DNA of 64,000 nt from Solibacteraceae bacterium (lineage in GTDB: Bacteria > Acidobacteriota > Terriglobia > Bryobacterales > Bryobacteraceae), in contig JAJPJX010000159.1 of assembly GCA_021324015.1 (NCBI GenBank), positions 1 to 64,000 of the forward strand, written 5' to 3'. This document shows, one piece after another, positions 16,736 through 25,348 of the stretch; within the stretch, counting starts at the first letter, position 1; the number at the start of each line of letters is the position of its first letter. The notes under the pieces were generated by a model. The model worked only from the letters and a program-made list of their open reading frames with translations. It ran no database searches and was not told where the DNA came from. The position numbers and the translations under genes are program-made.

Positions 16736-18117
16736 ACGGCGGGCCGAAAGCCACGGTCGGTCCCAAACCGCCGCAGATCGATTTCGTAAAGCCGGCCGAC
16801 TCCACGAAGGATTTCAGCGTCGGCAGCAGCGAGCCCAGCGCGACGGAACTCGAATTCGGTTTGTGGGACCATCTCATCACTCCCGGCGGCAGCGTGCAGG
16901 CCGGCGTTGACGAAGACAAGAATTTTGTCGGCGCCGACTCCCGGCGCTTCTATATCCGCGTGCGTGACGACAGCGCCAAGGGCCGCGGCTTCGTGGAGGC
17001 GGATTGGTGGACGGCGTTCACGAGCAGCCCCGCCCGTACTCCGGGAACGGTGCAGGACGATCCAAAATCGGTTCTGACACTGTTCGAAGTGGCTGGCTCG
17101 CCGGGCGTTTTCACCTCGCGCGGGCTGACGCTGGTGTGCGACGATGGCGACCGCCGCATCAAAACGAACAGCGGTATCTCCTCCAGCGATCCGAAGCTCG
17201 GTTCGCAGGCGGGGCTGCGCGATGACACCCAATCGAATTACCGGATTCGCCGCTGCGGCATGTTCAGCTTCGTAGTTGCCAGCTATTCCCCGAAGACCTC
17301 GAAGGCCAAATCCGTGACGGCGATCGTGTCCGTTTTTTCCAAGAGCACTCGCAGGCTGCTGCCGGTGCAAGTCTATGTCGTTCGGGAAAGCAAGGGGGGT
17401 GCAGCCAGCATTGCTCCGGCTGATCTGTTCGCCAATGATTTGCCCGCCACTCGCGAAACCTACGAGCGGATCGGCATCTGGCTTTGGACGGCGGTCTCGG
17501 CGGCCGATGACGCCAACAGCGCCGTGGAGAAGGTAACGGCGCCACCTCCCAGCTTGTCGTATAAACTGTGCGTGGTGGACCCGCCCCCGGGGGTGAATCC
17601 GGCGAAACTCGACAAAGCGATGGTGGGCGCGCTGGGCCGTGCTTTTCCCGCCATCGATCCCAATACGCTGCGGCTGTTTTTTGTCAAGGATTTCAATTTC
17701 ACCGATCTCTCATTCAAACCACTGGGCCGCAGCTTTGGCATCACGCCGGACCCCGCGCCCGCCGCGGGCTGCACCGCGACCGTTGACCCCCCCGACACTG
17801 CCGGTATCTGTGTCGTGCGTCTCGACCGCGGCGACAATTACACGGCTGCGCACGAGCTGGGGCACCTGCTTACCGATAAGAGCAAAGTGCGTAAAGGCAA
17901 GCTGCACCCAACAGATCTGCTGGACACTTGTATCGACGAAGATCACTACCGTGAGGCCAGCGCTGTCACCCTGCGTGTGAATATGAACCTGATGAACGGC
18001 AACGGGCCGTGGAAACCTCCGCAAGCCTTCGCCGATCCCAAGAGGATCTGGAACAACTTTGATGACGACATGGTCAACCAGCTTGTGAAAATCCCAAGTT
18101 CCAGATTTCTGCGATAG
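16732..18117 (+). CDS. Putative zinc-metalloprotease effector (HELGH motif)
   Basis: A 461-residue protein with no signal peptide, translationally coupled (ATGA overlap) to the OmpA/PGB gene. Residues about 1-250 are beta-rich and match no family I can name. The C-terminal part contains TAAHELGHLLTD, placing His374, Glu375 and His378 as zinc ligands and catalytic acid of a zincin; His392 or a later acidic residue could be the third ligand, and NLMNGN further on resembles a Met-turn. As last gene of a cassette with LysM-like and OmpA/PGB modules it is a candidate toxin or processing protease. No immunity gene is obvious downstream; the next gene is a secreted DinB-like protein. Protease activity is inferred from the motif and context. 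Confidence 0.55.
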   Translation: MNGGPKATVGPKPPQIDFVKPADSTKDFSVGSSEPSATELEFGLWDHLITPGGSVQAGVDEDKNFVGADSRRFYIRVRDDSAKGRGFVEADWWTAFTSSPARTPGTVQDDPKSVLTLFEVAGSPGVFTSRGLTLVCDDGDRRIKTNSGISSSDPKLGSQAGLRDDTQSNYRIRRCGMFSFVVASYSPKTSKAKSVTAIVSVFSKSTRRLLPVQVYVVRESKGGAASIAPADLFANDLPATRETYERIGIWLWTAVSAADDANSAVEKVTAPPPSLSYKLCVVDPPPGVNPAKLDKAMVGALGRAFPAIDPNTLRLFFVKDFNFTDLSFKPLGRSFGITPDPAPAAGCTATVDPPDTAGICVVRLDRGDNYTAAHELGHLLTDKSKVRKGKLHPTDLLDTCIDEDHYREASAVTLRVNMNLMNGNGPWKPPQAFADPKRIWNNFDDDMVNQLVKIPSSRFLR

Positions 18118-18230
18118 TGAGCCACGCTCTGGATACGGTGCGCGATATCACCGGTCACCGCGCCGCCGAGCCGCGACCGCAGGGAGCGGCATGTGTTATC
18201 GTGACGGAATCCGCGAAAGGAGTTACGAGC

Positions 18231-18728
18231 ATGAGGGTGGCTGTCCTGTGCAGCATGTTTGCTCTTGGGATTCTGCACGCGCAGAATCCCCTGACCAGCG
18301 CGATCACGCAATATTTCAACAGAGTCCGGGCAAACCTGGAGGAGTCCGCCGATCTAATGCCTCCGGACAAATACAGCTTCAAACTCAGTGATGGGCAGAT
18401 GACCTTTGGGGAGTGGATGGCGCACGCCGCCCTGTCCAATTACGCGGCATGCGCTCCTCTACGGGGCGAAGAGCGGCCTCCCGAGGTTGCTCAATACATC
18501 GGCCGCATAAAGGATAAGGCGGAACTCAGCAAGGTTTTGAAAGGATCCTTTACTTACTGCCAGGAAGCCCTGCAAGGAATGGACGACGCAAAGGCGCTTG
18601 CCTCGCAGCAACTGACCGGCAACATGGTCCGGATCGTGGCGCACAACAACGAGATCTACGGAAACATCGTGGGATACCTGCGCGCCAGCGGGCTGGTTCC
18701 GCCATCCACAGCGAGACGGAAGAAGTGA
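18231..18728 (+). CDS. Secreted DinB-like protein
   Basis: A 165-residue protein from ATG 18231, preceded by AAAGGAGTT and followed by a signal peptide (RVAVLCSMFALGILHAQN). An in-frame start near 18117 is rejected because it would bury the signal peptide. The mature part is a four-helix DinB-type bundle with the family's spaced metal-ligand histidines (WMAHAALSNY and VAHNNEIYGNIVGYLRASG, followed by the usual VPPS). DinB proteins bind divalent metals and often act as thiol transferases; exported members are frequent in acidobacteria and of unknown role. The 113 bp before the start hold nothing recognisable. Confidence 0.75.
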   Translation: MRVAVLCSMFALGILHAQNPLTSAITQYFNRVRANLEESADLMPPDKYSFKLSDGQMTFGEWMAHAALSNYAACAPLRGEERPPEVAQYIGRIKDKAELSKVLKGSFTYCQEALQGMDDAKALASQQLTGNMVRIVAHNNEIYGNIVGYLRASGLVPPSTARRKK

Positions 18729-18738
18729 ACCGCCGGCC

Positions 18739-20367
18739 CTACAGCGGCCGCAGCTTGGGCCACGCAATCTCCACTCCCTGCGCCTGAATGCGCGCCTGGA
18801 ACTCGCGCAGGAGGGTGGCGGTATTGCGGATGGCGCGCGGCGTGGTCCGCAGGCGCAGCGCTTCCGCCGCCAGCAGGCCGGCCGATTCCCCGATATTCCA
18901 CTCCACCGGGTGCAGGCGGTAGCAGCCGTTGGTAATGTGCGTCACCCCCAGGTTCTTGCACGCCGGAAGCAGGTTCTCCACGCGCTTGGGGATCAGCGCT
19001 CCCAGCGGGATCTGGAACGGCAGGCTGCTGACGTCGATATAGTTGTCGCCGCCCGAGGAGGGATGGAGGTCGATGCGGTAGCTGCCCACGCCCACCGAAT
19101 CGGCGAATTCCTCCGCCGTAGGTTTGCCGCGGGCTTCGGTGCCCACGTGCTGTTCGAGCACCGTGAACTCCGCCTGGATGCGGCGGGCCTCCCGGATGTA
19201 CGGGTACTTTGCCAGCCCGTCTTCGGTGTCCACCACGTCGTCCCGCAGCCGCAGGCCGCGCCAGCCCTGGCCGCCGTCGGGGCGCGGCGCCTCGGTTTGC
19301 ATCCAGTAGAGCAGCGACAGGCTCAGTTGCCGCGCGCGCCTCAGGTGGCGGGCGGCCTCCGTTTCGTTCACGTCGCAGATGTTCCCCAGCCAGTAATCGT
19401 TCTGCGGCCAGTTCACCAGGCTGATGTCGCTGCGGTACGAGCCGGGGACGAAGTTCTCCTTGTTGGCGATGCGCCGGTAGAGCCACAGGTTCAGGCCGCC
19501 CTGGCCGCGTTCCTGGAGCGTAGGATCGAAGAACGCGCGCCGCGCGGTCAGCGTCTTGGGCTCGGACATGGACCAGCTCAGGAGCTTGCCGGGCCACGGC
19601 GGACGTAGGGCCGGCACGTAGTCGCGCCAGAAGGCGTATTCCTCCGGCTTGTCGATGGTGTGGTCCTCCCCCGGCAGGTAATCCATGGCGAAGCAGAAGG
19701 TGAACGACTGCATGTCGGCTGGCTGGGTCCGTTCCGGCGCGTGCAACTCGCCGGTCTGCTTGCGCGATTCGGCGCCGGTCACGTACTCGGCACGAGCCAG
19801 CGGCAGCAGGTCGCCCAGTTCGGTGGCATCCAGGAAGTAGGGGGCATGGATCACGCGCCCGCCTGCCGTCACCGCGCGTATCCGGTCCCCTGAAACATCG
19901 GCGGCCGTGGGTTTGTGCCGCAGGAGCAGGGTGAGCTGCCCGCTGCTGACGTACGGAGCGAAAGACTCCTCCAGCACCGCCAGGGACACGCGCGGTTCAT
20001 GCGTCAGACGCGAGACGCCGCCGTCGCCCGGATTCAGATGGGCGCGGCCGCGGGCCGCTTCGGTGAGCGGGTAATGGCGGCGGTAGAAGGCGCGCACGGC
20101 GTTGCGATAGTCCCGATAGGCCCGGGTGCAACCAAACGATTCGATCCAGGGATGCTCGTCCGGCGGCACCGCCTGAGAGGTCAACTGCCCCCCGATCCAG
20201 TCCGTCTCCTCGGTGAGCACCACCCGCAGGCCGTTGCGCAGAGCGGCCAGGGCCGCCGCGCACCCTCCCGTGCTCGCGCCGATCACCGCTACGTCACAAC
20301 TCAGTTCCTTCGCCCGGGCCAGCGCCGCGGGCAAGAGCCCCAGGAATTCCCGCCGTCGGATGTGCAT
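18739..20367 (-). CDS. FAD-dependent oxidoreductase with Tat-type leader
   Basis: A 542-residue protein. The N-terminus HIRRREFLGLLPAAL is twin-arginine-like, so the folded, FAD-loaded enzyme is probably exported. The Rossmann motif VIGASTGGCAAALAALRNG (Gly30-Gly35) and the following EETDWIGGQLTSQ match the FAD-dependent oxidoreductase family PF12831, whose members act on plant or sugar-derived compounds but are mostly uncharacterised. The C-terminal segment with LPACKNLGVTHITNGCYR and WNIGESAGLLA is the second flavin-contact region. It converges with the DinB-like gene and diverges from the response regulator gene. The substrate is unknown. Confidence 0.8.
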   Translation of the reverse strand: MHIRRREFLGLLPAALARAKELSCDVAVIGASTGGCAAALAALRNGLRVVLTEETDWIGGQLTSQAVPPDEHPWIESFGCTRAYRDYRNAVRAFYRRHYPLTEAARGRAHLNPGDGGVSRLTHEPRVSLAVLEESFAPYVSSGQLTLLLRHKPTAADVSGDRIRAVTAGGRVIHAPYFLDATELGDLLPLARAEYVTGAESRKQTGELHAPERTQPADMQSFTFCFAMDYLPGEDHTIDKPEEYAFWRDYVPALRPPWPGKLLSWSMSEPKTLTARRAFFDPTLQERGQGGLNLWLYRRIANKENFVPGSYRSDISLVNWPQNDYWLGNICDVNETEAARHLRRARQLSLSLLYWMQTEAPRPDGGQGWRGLRLRDDVVDTEDGLAKYPYIREARRIQAEFTVLEQHVGTEARGKPTAEEFADSVGVGSYRIDLHPSSGGDNYIDVSSLPFQIPLGALIPKRVENLLPACKNLGVTHITNGCYRLHPVEWNIGESAGLLAAEALRLRTTPRAIRNTATLLREFQARIQAQGVEIAWPKLRPL

Positions 20368-20380
20368 GGCGTTTGGTCCC

Positions 20381-20389
20381 GGTATAGCA
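20381..20389 (-). promoter_or_regulatory. Extended -10-like element before the FAD oxidoreductase gene
   Basis: Read on the minus strand the sequence is TGCTATACC: a TG, one base, then TATACC. A start about seven bases downstream would give a very short leader before the ATG at 20367. No matching -35 is clear. Confidence 0.3.
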
Positions 20390-20447
20390 CTGATTTGGCG
20401 CCACTGTCATCTTTTCTGGGCAAACGTCCTGCGTTAAGCTGAGAGCA

Positions 20448-21170
20448 GTGCGATTTCTAGTCGTCGAGGACGAGAAGCGGATCGCGGATTTCCTGGCCCG
20501 CGGACTGGAAGGGGCGGGCTACGCCGTGGATGTGGCCTCCAACGGGACTACCGCGCTCGAATTCATCCACGCCACGGACTACGACCTGGTCATCCTGGAT
20601 GTCATGCTCCCCGGGGAGATCGATGGGTTGCAGGTGCTCCAGAAGATCCGCAACCGCAAGGTCGGCCCGCCCGTGCTGATTCTCAGCGCGCGCGGCACGG
20701 TGGACGACCGCGTCCGCGGGCTGGAACTGGGAGCCGACGATTACCTGGTGAAACCGTTCGCCTTCGTGGAATTGCTGGCGCGCGTGCGGGCGCTGCTGCG
20801 GCGCGGGCAACCGGCGCCCGAACGCCTCCAGGTCTCCGACCTGACGCTGGACTGCACGCGCCGCAAGGTGAACCGCGCTGGCGAGCCCATCGAACTGGCC
20901 CCCAAAGAATTCGGCATCCTCGAGTACATGATGCGCAACAAGGGCCGCCCCCTCAGCCGCACCATGATCGTCGAGCACGTGTGGGACATGGATTACGACG
21001 GGCTGACCAACATCGTGGATGTCTATATCCGCCACCTGCGCAGCAAGATCGACGACCGCTTCCCCCAAAAGCTCATCCAGACCGTGCGGGGCATCGGCTA
21101 CATGATCGACGCCCCGGACGGCAAGTCCGCGGAGAAGCTCTTGGAGAATTCCTCCGAACGGCAGGTGTAA
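20448..21170 (+). CDS. OmpR/PhoB-family response regulator
   Basis: A 240-residue DNA-binding response regulator from GTG 20448. The receiver domain (1-115) has the acidic pair in VEDEKR, the phospho-acceptor Asp51 in LVILDVMLPGE, a conserved SAR segment and Lys in LVKPFAF. The winged-helix domain (about 125-225) carries the usual LAPKEFGILEYMMRNKGRPL and YIRHLRSKID. It is one base from the sensor kinase gene, forming a two-component pair; the sequence style is close to CopR/CusR-type regulators, but the stimulus cannot be told from sequence. Confidence 0.9.
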   Translation: MRFLVVEDEKRIADFLARGLEGAGYAVDVASNGTTALEFIHATDYDLVILDVMLPGEIDGLQVLQKIRNRKVGPPVLILSARGTVDDRVRGLELGADDYLVKPFAFVELLARVRALLRRGQPAPERLQVSDLTLDCTRRKVNRAGEPIELAPKEFGILEYMMRNKGRPLSRTMIVEHVWDMDYDGLTNIVDVYIRHLRSKIDDRFPQKLIQTVRGIGYMIDAPDGKSAEKLLENSSERQV

Positions 21171-21171
21171 G

Positions 21172-22704
21172 TTGTCCGCGGAGATTTCACGCCGGCACAT
21201 CACCCGGGGCCTTCGGTTCCGTCTCATGGCCAGCTACGCGCTGTTCTTCACCGTGCTGCTGGTGGTCATGGCCACCGCCTTCCGCGGCTGGCTGGAATCC
21301 ACCCTGACCAGCCAGTCCAGGGACCTGCTGGACCAGGAATGGGCCGCCATGAAGGGATATCTGCGTATCGAGAACCGGCCAGGTCCGCGTGGCGGCCCCG
21401 AAACCTTCACGCCCATCTGGTTTTTCGATCCCAACGATCCCGATGAAGCTTTCATCGTGGAACAGTTGCGCCGGGTCTACCTGCTCGCAGACAAAGACGG
21501 CAAAGTGATGCAGTGGTCGGAAGTCTACCGCTCGATCGGCTTCAACTCGCCGGAAGAGATCCAGGCGGTGATCAAGGCGGGCAAGCCGCAGTGGTGGCTG
21601 CGCCGGAACGCGGCCGGAGCGCCGTTCATGATTCGCGCCGGGGTGGTGTATGACGAGCGGCACAGCACCGCACCGGACAAATCCGCCGAGCCCTTCTTCG
21701 TGGCCATCGGCCGCTCCGTGGCCCCGGCCGAACATATCCTCCACCAGTACACCTGGGTGTACACTGCCATCATTCCGCTCACCATTCTGACCGGCTGCCT
21801 GCTGGGATGGTTCCTGGCCGGCCGCGGCCTGGAGCCGGTGACGGAAGTGGCGCGCGCGGCGCAGCGCATCTCCGGATCCAATCTGAGCCTGCGGATTCCC
21901 GTCCGCGGCGCCGGCGATGAGCTGGACTTTCTCATCGAAACCTTCAACCGCATGATCCAGCGCCTGGATAATTCCTTCCGGCAGATCCGGCAGTTCTCCA
22001 CCGACGTTTCCCACGAACTGCGGACGCCCATCACCGCTATTCGGGGGCAACTGGAAGTCGCCCTGTTCACCGCCAGCACCACCGAGCAGTATCGGGAGGC
22101 CATCCTCAATGCGCTCCAGGATTGCGAGCGGCTTTCCCAGATCGTGCGGGCGCTGCTGCTGCTCTCTCAGGCCGAATCCGGGCAACTGGCGCTGCGCAGG
22201 AACCGCATCGACCTCTCGGAAGTACTGCGCGACGTGGTGGACCAGTTCAAGATTCCGGCCGACGGCGCGCATGTGCAGCTTTCCGCCGATCTGTCCCCCG
22301 GTTGCCTCGCCGAGGTAGACCGTGTGCAGATCGAGCGCATGATCTCGAATCTACTTTCGAACGCCCTGAAATTCACCCCCGCCGGAGGTCGCGTACATGT
22401 GTCGCTGGGCTGGCGGGAAGATCAGGTGGAGATCGTGGTGGAGGACACCGGTTGCGGCATCGCGGCGGATCACTTGCCGCACATCTTCGACCGCTTCTAC
22501 CGCGTGCCTCACTCCGGCGAGGAGACCTCCCCGGAGCGCGGCTTGGGGCTGGGACTCAGCTTCGTGGCCTGGATCGTGAAAGCGCATGGCGGCCACGTGG
22601 AAGTCGCCAGCCAACCGGGAGAGGGGACCCGCTTCCGCATCCTGCTTCCCGCTACCGCGCCGCAGGCGGCACGCGAAGAGTCGCCGCAGCCGGTGGAAAC
22701 CTGA
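21172..22704 (+). CDS. Sensor histidine kinase partner of the OmpR-type regulator
   Basis: A 510-residue membrane kinase starting at TTG 21172, one base after the regulator's stop; the basic tail before the first membrane helix (about 18-38) supports this start. A periplasmic domain of about 160 residues precedes the second helix (about 195-215), followed by HAMP. The dimerisation helix holds His281 in STDVSHELRTPI. The ATPase domain has the N box (ISNLLSNALKFTP), G1 box (DTGCGIAADHLPHIFDRF) and G2 box (GLGLGLSFV). It signals by autophosphorylation and transfer to Asp51 of the upstream gene product. Confidence 0.9.
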   Translation: MSAEISRRHITRGLRFRLMASYALFFTVLLVVMATAFRGWLESTLTSQSRDLLDQEWAAMKGYLRIENRPGPRGGPETFTPIWFFDPNDPDEAFIVEQLRRVYLLADKDGKVMQWSEVYRSIGFNSPEEIQAVIKAGKPQWWLRRNAAGAPFMIRAGVVYDERHSTAPDKSAEPFFVAIGRSVAPAEHILHQYTWVYTAIIPLTILTGCLLGWFLAGRGLEPVTEVARAAQRISGSNLSLRIPVRGAGDELDFLIETFNRMIQRLDNSFRQIRQFSTDVSHELRTPITAIRGQLEVALFTASTTEQYREAILNALQDCERLSQIVRALLLLSQAESGQLALRRNRIDLSEVLRDVVDQFKIPADGAHVQLSADLSPGCLAEVDRVQIERMISNLLSNALKFTPAGGRVHVSLGWREDQVEIVVEDTGCGIAADHLPHIFDRFYRVPHSGEETSPERGLGLGLSFVAWIVKAHGGHVEVASQPGEGTRFRILLPATAPQAAREESPQPVET

Positions 22705-22783
22705 GGTGGATCGGCGACCAAGAATGAAGGAACTTTAATCCGGCGTTTAGCGCGACTTCATTCGGTTGCAATAAGCTGATACT

Positions 22784-23110
22784 GTGCGGTTTTTATCCAG
22801 CGGAGTCGTGTGCCTGTTGCTGCTGTGCGCCCCGCCTCCCGCCTCGCGGGCTCAAGAACAGCCCGCTGAGGGGCAATCCCAGGACCATTTCTTCGCCGGT
22901 TCGATTACCGCTCTTTCGCCGGACAAAATCACGGTAAGCCGCACGGTGCTGGGATCGAAGCCGGAAACTCATACCTTTCTTATCAAGCCGGACACCCGGA
23001 TTGAAGGCAAGCCCCGGCTGAAAGCCAAGGTCACCGTCCGCTGGGTCCCGGACGAAGACGGAGACCGGGCAGTCCACATCATCGTCCGTTCGACGCAGAA
23101 GACCCGCTGA
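22784..23110 (+). CDS. Small secreted beta-rich protein, DUF5666-like
   Basis: A 108-residue protein from GTG 22784 with a signal peptide (about 1-23, ending ASRAQ). The mature part is a small beta domain (FFAGSITALSPDKITVSR, then THTFLIKPDTRIEG and KVTVRWVPDEDG), which resembles OB-like DUF5666 units found in envelope proteins. It follows the two-component system by 79 bp and may be a target or periplasmic accessory of it, but only position suggests this. Confidence 0.6.
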   Translation: MRFLSSGVVCLLLLCAPPPASRAQEQPAEGQSQDHFFAGSITALSPDKITVSRTVLGSKPETHTFLIKPDTRIEGKPRLKAKVTVRWVPDEDGDRAVHIIVRSTQKTR

Positions 23111-23119
23111 GGGGCGGCG

Positions 23120-25264
23120 TCAGCGGGGTCCCTTTCCCGGGCCGTGAGGGCTGGCGGCCAGGGCAGACGGCGCGGGCCGCGCGAGCGCCAGCGTCAGCCT
23201 TGGCCCCAGCACGCGCCACTCCGCTGCCGCGCTGCGGCCGGAAACCCGGTCCATCGCCACCAGCCCCCAGGGCTCGCCGAATTCTTTTTTGGTATTGGCC
23301 GCCACGGCGGTGAGGCGCCCGGCGAGTTTCTGCCGCAACGCCTGAAAATCGGCTCCGTTCAGGTCCGCCTCGGGATTCGCCGCCAGGAACGCGCGCATGG
23401 CCGCTAGCGCCTCACCGGTGGTTCGCATGGCCTGGGCCCACCACACGATGACTGAGTAATCCGCCGTGATCACCGCTACCTGCACCTGATTCAGGCCTGG
23501 AAACAGGGCCGGGAATCCCGGCTGCCCGCTGGCTTTCATGCGGGCCCACAGATCGTTGTCGATGGCCGGCTGGCGCCGGTAACTGTCCGGGTCGCCTTCC
23601 GTGACCAGCAGTTGAATCGCCTCCCGGCCGCATTGTTCGTACTCCTCGACCGGGCGCGGCTGATCCTGGTTTAGGAACAGCGCGGTAGCGAGGGCGGCAT
23701 CGTAGCACGTCTCGGCGTAAGCCGCGGTGCGCCCGAAGTCGTCGATTCCCGCCAGGTACCGGCCGGAGTCCACCAGCAAGCCCAGCGCGCCGGCGACGTC
23801 CAGCTCATCCTTCATGGTCTGCTGATTCGTGGTGGAGTGGAGGTGGAAATAGGTGTGCCGGATGGCCAGTTGCGGCCCGCCGGCGAGGGCACTGGAGTGG
23901 TACGCCGCCGTGATCAGGAAACTCTCCGCCAGCAATTGCCGCAGCTTGTCTGGATCCGCGCCGAAGTTCACCGCGGCACTCTGGATGCGCGACGCACTGG
24001 CTGAGTCCGCGATCACCAGTTCCCCTGAGAGGGGCTCGTAGCACACGCTGCCCTTGAGCGCCAGCTTGCTCACCGAACCGAAATTGTAGATCCCCAGAAG
24101 ATTCACTTTGAAGGTGTGGGTCTGCTGGCGCAAAGTGGTGAACAGGCTGCGCAGCATCCGCACGCCCGCCGGCAGGGCATCCTCCCTCCAGGCGGTCAGA
24201 TCGCCCGCCAGCGCCCGCCCGACGGAGGCCCGCCCCGCGTCGTCCAGGGCTCCCAGGTCCACCTCGTACAAGAAGGCCGATTCCCGGGCATCCAAGGAGC
24301 ACAGGGCGAAAGAGGCGGCCAGGGCCAGGCGACGGTCCACCGCGGCTTTGATGGCTCCCTGGATGTCGCCCATCTGCTCCGCACTGAGGCCTGCGGCCTG
24401 TAAGGTGGCGGCGTCCGCCTTCGGATCGGAGCTGACGGCGCCCAGCAGCAGGGCGACCAGGTCGGTTTGGCCCGGTCCGGCGGTGATGCCGGCCTCGGCT
24501 GAAGCGCTCAGCTCGATCTCCGTGCCCGTCTTCCGCCGGTAGGCCAGCCGCACCACCGAGTCCGAAGTCTTGCCCACGCGGATCTCGTACTCTCCGCTCA
24601 GCGTGAACGAGGCCCCAATTTCGAGCGAATTGCCCGAAGTGACGCTCAGGGGTCCCACCGGCGCTGGCAGCGAGACCGTCGCCAGCGGATTGGTCGCCGC
24701 CAGCAGATTAGCCGAACCGTGGAAGGTCAGGTTGCCGCGGGCATCCACGTCCACCACGGTCCCCGGCGCCAGGTTCTCGAGGTCCGCGGCGTCCAGGGGC
24801 ACGGTGTATGACCCAAGCATCTCCCGCAACGCATCGGGCAGCTTCGTTTCGGGAGGGAAGGGCCGCGCATTGGCGAGGGCTGCCGCGCCACCCGCGCACA
24901 CGCCGAAGACCGCCCCGCCGACGGGCACGGAAGGGTCACTCTTCACCGAGAGCGAGAGGCCCAGCGAGAGGTAGGTCTGCCCGGCGGCGAGCAGATCGTC
25001 GCCCTCGGGCGCTTGCTGGATGCTGAGGGTGCCCGTAGCACCCGCGCTGATGGGACTCGCGCCCGCCACCGGCTGTGTCTCCACGCCGAATTGCAGCGAA
25101 CTTACCGGAAGATTGGCCAGCGACAGATCGGCCAGGGAGGCAAGATTTGGCGCGGAGAGCTTCAGTGCGGCCAGGTCCTGAAGGTAGCGCGCCAGGCCGG
25201 AATTGGAGTTAAGTTGGGCGTCCACCAGGAGGCCCGCCTGATCGGTGACCGGAATCGTCGGCAT
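23120..25264 (-). CDS. Large protein of unknown function (714 aa)
   Basis: I do not recognise this protein. It has 714 residues, no signal peptide and no clear membrane segment. The first half is rich in Ala, Leu and beta-prone repeats (for example PAPVGPLSVTSGNSLEIGA and SFTLSGEYEIRVGKTSDS), suggesting an all-beta region; the second half is more helical with several aromatic stretches. Codon use and GC content look like the neighbours. The start at 25264 lies 22 bp downstream of the terminator of the FecR gene, so it has its own promoter; CATAAT (25278-25273, minus strand) is a possible -10 but would leave almost no leader. It converges with the DUF5666-like gene. Confidence 0.65.
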   Translation of the reverse strand: MPTIPVTDQAGLLVDAQLNSNSGLARYLQDLAALKLSAPNLASLADLSLANLPVSSLQFGVETQPVAGASPISAGATGTLSIQQAPEGDDLLAAGQTYLSLGLSLSVKSDPSVPVGGAVFGVCAGGAAALANARPFPPETKLPDALREMLGSYTVPLDAADLENLAPGTVVDVDARGNLTFHGSANLLAATNPLATVSLPAPVGPLSVTSGNSLEIGASFTLSGEYEIRVGKTSDSVVRLAYRRKTGTEIELSASAEAGITAGPGQTDLVALLLGAVSSDPKADAATLQAAGLSAEQMGDIQGAIKAAVDRRLALAASFALCSLDARESAFLYEVDLGALDDAGRASVGRALAGDLTAWREDALPAGVRMLRSLFTTLRQQTHTFKVNLLGIYNFGSVSKLALKGSVCYEPLSGELVIADSASASRIQSAAVNFGADPDKLRQLLAESFLITAAYHSSALAGGPQLAIRHTYFHLHSTTNQQTMKDELDVAGALGLLVDSGRYLAGIDDFGRTAAYAETCYDAALATALFLNQDQPRPVEEYEQCGREAIQLLVTEGDPDSYRRQPAIDNDLWARMKASGQPGFPALFPGLNQVQVAVITADYSVIVWWAQAMRTTGEALAAMRAFLAANPEADLNGADFQALRQKLAGRLTAVAANTKKEFGEPWGLVAMDRVSGRSAAAEWRVLGPRLTLALARPAPSALAASPHGPGKGPR

Positions 25265-25286
25265 GGGGCATTATTATGTCACATGC

Positions 25287-25323
25287 CGCAAAAAGAAAAG
25301 GGGCCGCGAAGCGTTCGCGGCCC
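25287..25323 (-). terminator. Intrinsic terminator of the FecR-domain gene
   Basis: On the minus strand GGGCCGCGAA and TTCGCGGCCC form a perfect 10-bp stem around a 3-base loop (25301-25323) and are followed directly by CTTTTCTTTTT. This is a canonical rho-independent terminator, 26 bp after the FecR gene stop. Confidence 0.9.
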
Positions 25324-25348
25324 GTGACAGTGAAGACTCCGAAAATCC

